In this document: one piece after another, positions 1 through 5,615 of the stretch
How the letters are laid out: every line of letters begins with the position of its first letter
Numbering within the stretch: position 1 is the stretch's first letter
From: Verrucomicrobiota bacterium
GTDB taxonomy: Bacteria; Verrucomicrobiota; Verrucomicrobiia; Opitutales; Opitutaceae
Assembly: GCA_023399155.1 (NCBI GenBank)
Contig: JAEWQP010000039.1
Coordinates: forward strand, 1 to 17,006
Reading direction: 5' to 3'
Length of the DNA stretch: 17,006 nucleotides
Notes under the pieces: generated by a model
What the model was told of the DNA's origin: nothing
The model's input: only the letters and a program-made list of their open reading frames with translations
The model's database searches: none
Program-made: the position numbers and the translations under genes

Positions 1-147
1 GTCCGCGAGGCCGGCCCGCTCGGCGAAGGAGACGTAGCCCGTCGCCCCGGCGACGGCGGCGGTGGTGAGCGCGACCTGGAGCAGCACCAGCGCCAGGAGC
101 CCGGCGTGCGCCCGCGCGCGCCGGCGCAGCAGGCGGGGGGCGTTCAT
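1..147 (-). CDS. N-terminus of a membrane protein, probably FtsX-like ABC transporter permease (partial)
   Basis: The frame opens at an ATG (positions 147-145) and runs 49 codons off the left edge. A GAGGAG ribosome binding site lies 4 bases before the ATG. The product starts with a basic stretch (RLLRRRARAHA, residues 5-15) followed by one hydrophobic segment (about residues 16-37), then YVSFAERAGLAD. This positive-inside arrangement predicts a first transmembrane helix with a cytoplasmic N-terminus. Actinobacterial FtsX-like permeases often begin with a similar arginine-rich leader and single helix, so that is my best family guess. Only 49 residues are visible, so any membrane protein with an N-terminal anchor is possible. 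It lies downstream of, and on the same strand as, the GAPDH gene, separated by 165 bases in which I see no clear promoter or terminator. Confidence 0.5.
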   Translation of the reverse strand, partial: MNAPRLLRRRARAHAGLLALVLLQVALTTAAVAGATGYVSFAERAGLAD

Positions 148-312
148 CGTGCTCCTCGGGGGCGGGGTCGCCGCGTGCGGGTGCGACGTGCCCTGCCTGT
201 GTCCTCAGGAGCCGGACGCCGTCATGCGGTGGTCCCGAATCCTTCCATGCCCGGCCCGCCCCCGGCCCCTCACGCGCCCCCACCCACCGACCCTCGCCCC
301 GGACGGTCCTGC

Positions 313-1314
313 TCAGCCGGCGCGGGCGATGAGCTCGGCGGTGTCGAGCAGCCGGTTCGTGAAGCCCCACTCGTTGTCGTACCAGCCGAGCACCTTGACG
401 GTGCGGCCCCGGACAGTGGTGAGCGGCGCGTCGTACACGCACGACGCCGGGTTGCCGACGATGTCGCTGGAGACGATCGGGTCGCTCGAGTACGCCAGCA
501 CGCCCGCGAGCGGCCCGGACGCGGCGGCGGCCCGGTACGCGGCGTCGACCTCCTCGACGGTGACGTCGCGCGAGACGGTCACGCTGAGGTCCGTGATGGA
601 CCCGGTGATGACCGGCACCCGCAGCGCGAACCCGGACAGCTTCCCGTCGAGCTCCGGCAGCACGCGCCCGATCGCGGTGGCGGCGCCGGACGACGTCGGG
701 ACGATGTTCTGCGCGGCCGCACGCGCCCGGCGCAGGTCACGGTGCGGGCCGTCCTGGAGGTTCTGGTCGGCGGTGTAGGCGTGCACGGTGGTCATCACGC
801 CGGACTCGATGCCGACGGCGTCGTTGAGCACCTTCGCGAGCGGCGCGAGGCAGTTCGTCGTGCACGACGCGTTGGAGACGACGGTGTGCGCGGCCGGGTC
901 GTAGAGGTGGTCGTTGACCCCCATGACGATCGTCAGGTCGTCGCCCTTGGCCGGGGCGCTGACCAGCACCGTGCGGGCGCCCGCGGCCAGGTGCCCCGCG
1001 GCGCCGTCGCGCGAGGTGAACCGCCCCGTCGACTCCACGACGAGCTCCACGCCGCGCTCGCCCCAGGCCAGGGCGGCGGGGTCGCGCTCGGAGAGCACCT
1101 CGATGCGCCGGTCGCCGACGACGATCGCGTCGCCGTCGACCGCGACGTCGGCGGGCAGGGTGCCGAAGGCGGTGTCGTAGCGGAGCAGGTGGGCCAGGGT
1201 GGCGGCGTCCGTGAGGTCGTTGACCGCCACGATCTCGAGGTCGCTGCCGCGCTGGAGGGCGGCGCGCACGAAGCTGCGCCCGATGCGTCCGAAGCCGTTG
1301 ATGCCGATGCGCAC
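313..1314 (-). CDS. gap: Glyceraldehyde-3-phosphate dehydrogenase, type I (NAD-dependent)
   Basis: This 333-residue protein has the normal length for the glycolytic enzyme that oxidises and phosphorylates glyceraldehyde-3-phosphate to 1,3-bisphosphoglycerate with NAD+. Visible features are the Rossmann motif GFGRIG (residues 7-12), VND at 31-33 with Asp33 suited to NAD+ binding, the active-site signature SNASCTTNC with catalytic Cys151, catalytic His178 in TTVHAYTADQ, and the C-terminal WYDNEWGFTNRL. I chose the GTG at 1314-1312 because the protein then starts with the family's usual (M)RIGINGFGRIG; GAGGAG lies 12 bases upstream. An upstream in-frame extension would read through the operators and is rejected. 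It is divergent from a TetR gene, and the two palindromes between them suggest TetR control. That would be unusual for a sole housekeeping gap gene, so it may be a second, conditionally used copy; this is inference. Confidence 0.95.
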   Translation of the reverse strand: MRIGINGFGRIGRSFVRAALQRGSDLEIVAVNDLTDAATLAHLLRYDTAFGTLPADVAVDGDAIVVGDRRIEVLSERDPAALAWGERGVELVVESTGRFTSRDGAAGHLAAGARTVLVSAPAKGDDLTIVMGVNDHLYDPAAHTVVSNASCTTNCLAPLAKVLNDAVGIESGVMTTVHAYTADQNLQDGPHRDLRRARAAAQNIVPTSSGAATAIGRVLPELDGKLSGFALRVPVITGSITDLSVTVSRDVTVEEVDAAYRAAAASGPLAGVLAYSSDPIVSSDIVGNPASCVYDAPLTTVRGRTVKVLGWYDNEWGFTNRLLDTAELIARAG

Positions 1315-1393
1315 GATGAGTCCGATCTCCTCGTGGGCGGCGGGGCGTCGTCGTCGTCGCGGGGGAGGCGTCGACCTGCCGCCCGGCTGAAAC

Positions 1394-1409
1394 GGAACCG
1401 ATCGGTTCC
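1394..1409. promoter_or_regulatory. Operator 1, perfect 16-bp palindrome (probable TetR site)
   Basis: GGAACCGATCGGTTCC is a perfect inverted repeat in the space between the divergent gap and tetR genes. Its centre is 25 bp from that of a second near-identical copy. Its size and location fit a TetR-family dimer site. On the gap side it sits at or just after the predicted transcription start, where a bound repressor would block gap transcription. TetR binding is inferred from position and symmetry. Confidence 0.75.
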
Positions 1410-1416
1410 ATCTGCG

Positions 1417-1445
1417 ACGGTACCGATCGGTTCCGTCGTGCGCAA
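1417..1445 (-). promoter_or_regulatory. Candidate gap promoter
   Basis: Read on the minus strand, TTGCGC (1445-1440) and TACCGT (1422-1417) are separated by exactly 17 bases, a good match to sigma-70-type spacing with an actinobacterial TANNNT -10. Operator 2 fills most of the spacer and part of the -10, and operator 1 lies at the expected start of transcription. This would give a 5' leader of roughly 95 bases before the gap GTG. Confidence 0.5.
1419..1434. promoter_or_regulatory. Operator 2, near-perfect palindrome overlapping both divergent promoters
   Basis: GGTACCGATCGGTTCC matches operator 1 at 15 of 16 bases, with one broken symmetry pair (T/A at the third position). It overlaps the proposed -35 box of tetR (1431-1436) and the spacer and -10 box of the proposed gap promoter on the other strand. 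One bound repressor could therefore silence both genes. Confidence 0.72.
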
Positions 1446-1459
1446 GGGGGTCGTACGCT
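1431..1459 (+). promoter_or_regulatory. Candidate leaderless tetR promoter
   Basis: TTCCGT (1431-1436), a 17-base spacer and TACGCT (1454-1459) are followed by only six bases before the tetR ATG at 1466. That spacing puts the transcription start at or next to the ATG, and no ribosome binding site is visible, so tetR is probably translated from a leaderless mRNA. The -35 box overlaps operator 2, which implies autoregulation. Confidence 0.6.
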
Positions 1460-1465
1460 GACGCG

Positions 1466-2026
1466 ATGGCCACCAACGCCCGCGAGCGCCTCCTCGACAC
1501 CGCCGAGGAGCTGTTCTACGCCCGCGGCGTGCGCGCCACGGGCATCGAGCAGATCCTGCAGGTCAGCGGCGTCGGGCGGGCGTCGTTCTACCGGCACTTC
1601 GCGAGCAAGGACGAGCTGGTCGTGGCGGTGCTGCGCCGGCGGCGGGAGCGCTGGGCGACGGTCACCGTGCCGCGGGTCCGCGAGCGGGGCGGGCATCCGC
1701 TGGACGCGTTCGACGTGCTCGCGGAGCGGCTGGAGGAGACCCGCTACCGCGGCTGCGCGTTCCTCAACACCCTGGTGGAGATCCCCGACCCGGCCGAGCC
1801 CGCGCACCGCGAGGCCGTCGCGCAGAAGGACGACCAGCGCGCGTTCTTCGCCGAGCTGCTCGCCGCGAACGGCTACGCCGACGACGACGGCTCCCTCGCC
1901 CGGCGCCTGCTGATGCTCTACGACGGCGCCAGCGTGGCCGGCCTGCGGGAGAGGTCCCCGCAGGCGGCGCACGACGCGCGGGCGCTCGCCGAGGTGCTGC
2001 TCGCGGCGGCGGTGAAGTCGACCTGA
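1466..2026 (+). CDS. TetR/AcrR-family transcriptional repressor
   Basis: This 186-residue protein has the classic TetR layout. An N-terminal three-helix DNA-binding domain (about residues 5-52) includes LLDTAEELFYARGVRATGIE, and the recognition helix lies in GVGRASFYRHFASKDEL. An all-helical ligand/dimer domain follows, with GCAFLNTLVEIPDP near residues 95-108. The ligand cannot be read from sequence. Its ATG lies just after a strong -10 box and has no ribosome binding site. It is transcribed divergently from gap, and the two CCGATCGG-centred palindromes in between are its likely operators, controlling itself and gap. The inducer might be an aldehyde, a sugar phosphate or an unrelated toxin; I see nothing that decides. 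Confidence 0.92.
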   Translation: MATNARERLLDTAEELFYARGVRATGIEQILQVSGVGRASFYRHFASKDELVVAVLRRRRERWATVTVPRVRERGGHPLDAFDVLAERLEETRYRGCAFLNTLVEIPDPAEPAHREAVAQKDDQRAFFAELLAANGYADDDGSLARRLLMLYDGASVAGLRERSPQAAHDARALAEVLLAAAVKST

Positions 2027-2074
2027 CGGCGGGCCGTCTCCCGCGCCCGCGTCCCCTCTCGGCGAGTACAAGGA

Positions 2075-2104
2075 TGGACTTATATAAGCGACGGCGTATA
2101 CAGT
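2075..2104 (+). promoter_or_regulatory. Candidate leaderless arsR promoter
   Basis: TGGACT (2075-2080) and TACAGT (2099-2104), 18 bases apart, precede the ATG at 2112 by seven bases. No ribosome binding site is present, so the mRNA is probably leaderless. The stretch is a short A/T-rich island in very GC-rich DNA, as expected for a promoter plus operator. Confidence 0.55.
2079..2088. promoter_or_regulatory. Candidate ArsR operator (CTTATATAAG palindrome)
   Basis: CTTATATAAG is a perfect 10-bp palindrome in the spacer of the arsR promoter, and a further GTATAC palindrome lies at 2096-2101 over the -10. ArsR-family dimers commonly bind A/T-rich inverted repeats overlapping their own promoter, so autorepression is the natural reading. 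Binding is inferred. Confidence 0.5.
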
Positions 2105-2111
2105 TGCGCCC

Positions 2112-2480
2112 ATGCACGCGTTCGACGTCCTCGGCGACCCGGTCCGGCGTCGGCTCCTGGAGCTGATGGCGGACGGGGAGCGCTCGGCGGGCGAGCTGAC
2201 CGCCGTCGTCCGCGAGGAGTTCGGCATCAGCCAGCCGGCGGTCTCCCAGCACCTGCGGGTGCTGCGTGACGGCGGCTTCGCGCGCGTGCGCCCCGAGGGC
2301 ACCCGGCGGCTGTACGCAGTCGAGGCTGCCCCGCTCCAGGAGGTCGACGGGTGGCTGGAGCCCTTCCGGGCGTTCTGGACCCAGCGGCTCGACGCCCTCG
2401 GCACGGAGCTCGCGCGAGGCCGCCGGGAGCGGGCTCGCGACGCCGGAGAGACCGATCCACCTGGGAGGACCGAGAGATGA
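2112..2480 (+). CDS. ArsR-family winged-helix repressor (SdpR-like, metal-independent type)
   Basis: This 122-residue protein begins MHAFDVLGDPVRRRLLELM and has the ArsR winged helix through about residue 75. The recognition helix region is ISQPAVSQHLRVLRDGGF, and the wing is RPEGTRRLYAVE. The tail PLQEVDGWLEPFRAFWTQRLD is typical of SdpR-like ArsR proteins paired with an SRPBCC partner. No ELCVCDL-type metal-binding cysteine motif is present, so metal sensing is unlikely. Its stop overlaps the next start as ATGA, which indicates translational coupling. Its likely job is to repress this two-gene operon by binding the palindromes in its own promoter. Confidence 0.93.
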   Translation: MHAFDVLGDPVRRRLLELMADGERSAGELTAVVREEFGISQPAVSQHLRVLRDGGFARVRPEGTRRLYAVEAAPLQEVDGWLEPFRAFWTQRLDALGTELARGRRERARDAGETDPPGRTER

Positions 2481-3094
2481 CGCTGATCTTCGACATGCTC
2501 GCCGAGCTGGACGCCACCCGCCGCGCCGTCGGGCCTGGGGAGGGCGACACCGTGGCGGTGTCGCTCACCCGCACCTACGATGCCGACGCCGACGACGTCT
2601 GGGACGCGCTGACCAACCCCGAGCGGCTGCCGCGCTGGTTCTCGCCGGTGACCGGCGACCTCCGCGTCGGCGGGGGCTACCAGATCCAGGGCAACGCGGG
2701 CGGGGAGATCCTCGTGTGCGACCCTCCCGCGTGGCTGAGCGTGACGTTCGGTGGGCCGGAGAGCATCCTCGACCTGCGCCTGACCGCCGAGGGCGCGCGG
2801 ACGACTCTCGAGCTGGGCCACGCGGTCCCGACAGCGATGGCCGGCGGCGGCGCGGGCGCGCTCTACGTCGGGCCCGGCTGGGACGGTGCTGTCATGGGGC
2901 TGGGCCTGTACCTGCGCGGCGACGTCATCGGCGACCCGGTCGAGGCCGCGAACAGCCCCGAGGTCATCGAGTTCAACAAGGGCTCGATCGACCGCTGGAC
3001 GGCGGTGGTGGAGTCCTCCGGGACGGCGTCGCCGGAGGCGCTCGCCCAGGCGCGCGAGGTGTCGATCCAGCAGTTCACCGTGCTGCCGGACTGA
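2477..3094 (+). CDS. SRPBCC / AHSA1 (activator of Hsp90 ATPase-like) family protein
   Basis: This 205-residue protein has a START/AHSA1-like fold in its first about 140 residues. Visible marks are VSLTRTYDADADDVWDALTN, then PERLPRWFSPVTGDLRVGGG, and later GPGWDGAVMGL, all characteristic of bacterial AHSA1 proteins. These form a hydrophobic ligand cavity; the ligand is unknown. I chose the ATG at 2477 because it overlaps the arsR stop (ATGA) and GGGAGGAC lies upstream. ArsR-AHSA1 pairs are common in actinobacteria and often respond to small molecules or stress. The C-terminal about 60 residues (after LYLRGDVIGDPVEAANS) extend the basic domain and show no further recognisable motif. Confidence 0.9.
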   Translation: MTLIFDMLAELDATRRAVGPGEGDTVAVSLTRTYDADADDVWDALTNPERLPRWFSPVTGDLRVGGGYQIQGNAGGEILVCDPPAWLSVTFGGPESILDLRLTAEGARTTLELGHAVPTAMAGGGAGALYVGPGWDGAVMGLGLYLRGDVIGDPVEAANSPEVIEFNKGSIDRWTAVVESSGTASPEALAQAREVSIQQFTVLPD

Positions 3095-3143
3095 TGCCGC
3101 GCAGGAGCGCGGAATCGGGGTGCCGGGCGCGCGGCCGGCACCC

Positions 3144-3149
3144 TACCGT
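3144..3149 (+). promoter_or_regulatory. Candidate leaderless -10 box of the VOC gene
   Basis: TACCGT is followed by six bases and then the ATG at 3156, with no ribosome binding site. This is the same leaderless arrangement as tetR and arsR in this window. No convincing -35 is visible. Confidence 0.45.
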
Positions 3150-3155
3150 GGCGCG

Positions 3156-3899
3156 ATGATCACGTGGCTCACGGCCTTCCTCGACTCGCCCGCGGACGCC
3201 TGGGACGCCTCGCGCGACTTCTGGACGGGCGTGACCGGGTACGGGCTGTCAGCGGCGCGGGGCGAGCGTGGCGACTTCCAGACGCTGGTCCCGCCGGACG
3301 GCGACGGGTACCTGCGGGTGCAGCGGCTGCACGACGGCGGCCCGCGCGTCCACCTGGACCTGCACGTGCCGGGCGTGCGGGCGGCTGCGGACGCGGGGGC
3401 GGCGCTGGGGGCCGTGGAGGTGGCGGCGTCGGAGCACGTGGTCATGGCCTCGCCCGGCGGGTTCCCGTTCTGCTTCGTGGCGGACGAGGGGGAGTCGCGA
3501 CTGTCGGGGGCGACGGCGTGGACGCGGGCGGACGGCGTCGTGCACCGGAGCCGGGTGGATGCGGTGGTCATCGACGTGCCCGCGGAGCACTGGCCGGCGG
3601 AGGTCGCGTTCTGGGCAGGGCTGACGGGGTGGGCAGCGGGTGCTGCGTCGGAGCGGGACGACGGCGGGCCGGTGCCGCTCGACGTGCCGGCGACACTGCC
3701 GTTGCGGGTGCTGCTGCACCCGCGGGGGAATTGGACCGGGCCGGTGCGCGGCCACCTCGACCTGGCGTGCACGGACCGGGCCGCGGAGACGGCGCGGCAC
3801 GTGGGCCTCGGGGCGACGCTTGTCGGCGAGGGCGCGGACTGGACGGTGCTGCTGGCCCCCGACGGACGCCGCTTCTGCCTGACCGACGAGCGGCCGTGA
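3156..3899 (+). CDS. VOC-superfamily protein with two glyoxalase-like domains
   Basis: This 247-residue protein consists of two tandem vicinal-oxygen-chelate modules. The first (about residues 1-120) contains FWTGVTGYGLSAARGERGDF, YLRVQRL and HLDLHV, then HVVMASPGGFPFCFV. The second (about 130-247) repeats the plan with VAFWAGLTGWAAGAASERDD, HLDLAC and DWTVLLAPDGRRFCLT. The repeated W/FW-GLTGW, HLDL and PDGxxFC elements are typical of the Glyoxalase_6 / bleomycin-resistance-like group. Enzymatic activity is unknown; members can be dioxygenases, lyases or drug-binding proteins. The ATG is chosen because it directly follows a -10 box. It lies 61 bases after the AHSA1 gene and probably has its own leaderless transcript. 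Confidence 0.88.
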   Translation: MITWLTAFLDSPADAWDASRDFWTGVTGYGLSAARGERGDFQTLVPPDGDGYLRVQRLHDGGPRVHLDLHVPGVRAAADAGAALGAVEVAASEHVVMASPGGFPFCFVADEGESRLSGATAWTRADGVVHRSRVDAVVIDVPAEHWPAEVAFWAGLTGWAAGAASERDDGGPVPLDVPATLPLRVLLHPRGNWTGPVRGHLDLACTDRAAETARHVGLGATLVGEGADWTVLLAPDGRRFCLTDERP

Positions 3900-3905
3900 C
3901 GCCGG

Positions 3906-4044
3906 TACCCTGGCTGTCGTGGAGGAGGCCCTCGGGCCGACTGCGCCTGGGGACCTGTCAGAAACTCCGCTCTCCCAGTTCAGCGGGCTGGCATACGCTC
4001 GCCCTCGAAACGGACATCGGCTGCTTCCAGAACGCGCGCGTTGA
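3906..4044 (+). pseudogene. Leaderless promoter and 41-codon ORF, possible 5' remnant of an interrupted gene
   Basis: TACCCT (3906-3911) sits seven bases before a GTG at 3919, the same leaderless geometry as the intact genes nearby. The frame encodes 41 residues beginning (M)EEALGPTAPGDLSETPLSQ and stops at 4042-4044. I recognise no family. A good start followed by an early stop, at the point where chromosomal genes give way to defence genes, suggests that the rest of a gene was displaced by the island. A real small protein, or chance, cannot be excluded. Confidence 0.25.
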
Positions 4045-4061
4045 CGACCGTGGAGGTCGTC
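4043..4061. repeat. 7-bp perfect stem-loop between convergent genes
   Basis: GACGACC and GGTCGTC flank a 5-base loop (GTGGA). It lies between the convergent ends of the VOC gene and the minus-strand defence operon, where a bidirectional terminator would be expected. There is no following T-run on either strand, so intrinsic termination is unproven. Confidence 0.3.
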
Positions 4062-4134
4062 CAGCGCATCCACCGGCGCCGCCCGCCCTCGTGGCTGGCT
4101 CTCGGGCGTACAGGTGAGGCGACGGGGTGGGTGC

Positions 4135-4563
4135 CTATGGCGCGGCGTCGATGGGGACGCGATCGAGGGTGTAGCTCACGCCTAGGTTCTCCAGTGTCCG
4201 GGCCTGAAGCATGAGGTTCAGGCGGCTGAAGAATGGCAGCCAGGTGTGGTCCGTCTTTGTCGAGTTCGTGATGACCACGTAGCTCACGGTGTAGGCAGTC
4301 CGGTCGGGTCTGCGATCAGCGCCCGGCACCACGACGTCCCAACTTTCGCCGTCTCCGCCGACCTCGCGGATCTTCTTACGCACCCTCTCGCGGAAGCCGC
4401 CATCACCGAGTAGTGCGGTGGCCGAGACCACGCCCTGTGCGAAGAGGTGGCTCAGCGTTGACGAGCGGGACTTCTGCTTAACGTGAATCAGCCGGGCCAG
4501 GGGTTCTCTACCCGGGAGTCCGCAGCGAGGCCCGACAGGCCGCCTCCGAGCGTCATGACTCAC
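4135..4563 (-). CDS. Short protein matching the C-terminal end of the TIGR04141/DUF6119 family
   Basis: This 142-residue protein starts at a GTG (4563-4561) that overlaps the upstream stop as GTGA. From residue 25 it carries two blocks I recognise from the C-terminus of the sporadically distributed TIGR04141 (DUF6119) family: LIHVKQKSRSSTLSHLFAQG and, near the end, YTVSYVVITN followed by LPFFSRLNL. Family members I recall are about 500-600 residues, so roughly the first 400 residues are absent. Its first 24 residues (MSHDARRRPVGPRCG...) look unrelated. It could be the decayed end of a full-length gene or a deliberately short version working with its two operon partners. The clean translational coupling favours expression. 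The biochemical role of the family is unknown to me, though members tend to sit in mobile or defence regions. Confidence 0.75.
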   Translation of the reverse strand: MSHDARRRPVGPRCGLPGREPLARLIHVKQKSRSSTLSHLFAQGVVSATALLGDGGFRERVRKKIREVGGDGESWDVVVPGADRRPDRTAYTVSYVVITNSTKTDHTWLPFFSRLNLMLQARTLENLGVSYTLDRVPIDAAP

Positions 4564-5615
4564 CGGCGTAGGACGAGGGCGGGAGGGGTGTTCGCGAGCG
4601 ACGCCGCTCGGGCTTCCTTCACCTCAAGGGCCTGCAGCGTGTTCGGGTGCCACCAGTAGGACCATGCCATTCCGTCGTCGTCCAAGATCGCCTCCGCTCG
4701 CAACCGATCGAAGCCGGCGGTGATGCCCACCGCTGCGCCGCTGCTGAAGCGGATGTGCCGGTCGTGCGGGAACGCGGAACCCGAGGTTGCTGGAGCGAGG
4801 ACGAGTTCGACAGCGGCAAGCCGCCCCGACGGTGACGGCTGCCATGCGTCGTAGACCGCCTCCGCCGTTTCGTCGGCGTCGAGGGCCCCGTACCGGGTAG
4901 GGCTTTGTCCCACGAGGCGGACCTCGGCCCCTGGGGCCATGACATCGTCAAGGTGCTTGAGAAGCCAGCCGAGCTGCTCACCCCTCCACCCACGTGTCCA
5001 TGGTTGACCTGCGGCAAGGTCCAGCGCGGACTGGAAGAGGTAACGATCGAGCACCGTCGCGGACGTCGCTCCGCTCGCGACTGGCGCGAGCACGTCGCGC
5101 CAGAACCCCTCACGCGGCGTTCCGTTGGCGACAAATGGTTCGGCTTCGAGGTCCTGGATCCGGCGCAAATCTGGCGCCTGGGTGGCGGCCGTGGCGGTGG
5201 CGACGTCGGGCTTCGCTCCGGGGTCGATGCGCAACCCGGTATCGGGCACATGGAGAGTCGGACAAGCCGAGTTGGCGATCACCGCCACCTCGGCGTGCTT
5301 CGCCCAGGCCACGCGCAGTTCCGGCAACTCGCTGACGGTCGCCAGGGGCATCGCATGATCGTCCGTGACCCTGATGCGGCCCTGCTTCTTGAGCCGCACG
5401 AGCGTTTCGGTCCACCTCGTCTTCGCGCCCTGCGGAAGCGAAGCTTCCGACCGGACCGCGTGGAGGAAGGCCGCGAGATCGGCGTTGTCGCCAAAGACGA
5501 GATTGGCGTGAGCGTTGATCTCATCGAGCAGCACGCAATGTGTGAGATTCGCGGCCGCCAGCGACAGATCGTCGCAGCTGAGCGCATTTGAGGCAACGGC
5601 TACTCGTGCTCGCAT
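4560..5615 (-). CDS. Hypothetical protein with a phospholipase-D/MIT_C-like C-terminal half, possible effector
   Basis: This 351-residue protein starts at an ATG sharing one base with the upstream stop (TGATG), so it is coupled to the methyltransferase-ATPase. The N-terminal about 120 residues (LLDEINAHANLVFGDNADLA, then RWTETLVRLKKQGRI) match nothing I recognise. The second half contains EGFWRDVLAPVASGATSATV followed by LDRYLF (residues 189-194), then HDRHIRF (284-290) and GITAGFDRL (297-305). The pattern FW...DRY...HDRxIRF-G...G-D resembles the PLD-like fold of the eukaryotic MIT_C domain. HxR occupies the place of the HxK of PLD nucleases, so it could be a nuclease, a binding domain or an inactive relative. 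There is no signal peptide or membrane segment. An effector or sensor for the ATPase is inferred from the operon; the fold call is from memory. Confidence 0.65.
   Translation of the reverse strand: MRARVAVASNALSCDDLSLAAANLTHCVLLDEINAHANLVFGDNADLAAFLHAVRSEASLPQGAKTRWTETLVRLKKQGRIRVTDDHAMPLATVSELPELRVAWAKHAEVAVIANSACPTLHVPDTGLRIDPGAKPDVATATAATQAPDLRRIQDLEAEPFVANGTPREGFWRDVLAPVASGATSATVLDRYLFQSALDLAAGQPWTRGWRGEQLGWLLKHLDDVMAPGAEVRLVGQSPTRYGALDADETAEAVYDAWQPSPSGRLAAVELVLAPATSGSAFPHDRHIRFSSGAAVGITAGFDRLRAEAILDDDGMAWSYWWHPNTLQALEVKEARAASLANTPPALVLRR

Noticed and set aside
106..1461. 451-codon plus-strand frame opposite gap
   Set aside because: It is the mirror of a clear GAPDH gene and runs through the operators.
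737..2821. Long open frame on the minus strand (694 codons)
   Set aside because: It crosses gap, tetR and arsR in non-coding frames and is almost all Arg/Ala/Pro/Gly, the usual shadow in high-GC DNA.
4135..5615. A frameshift joining the 351- and 142-residue genes into one DUF6119 protein
   Set aside because: The 351-residue protein shows no DUF6119-like sequence and has its own coherent C-terminal PLD-like half; the GTGA overlap is typical of coupled genes.
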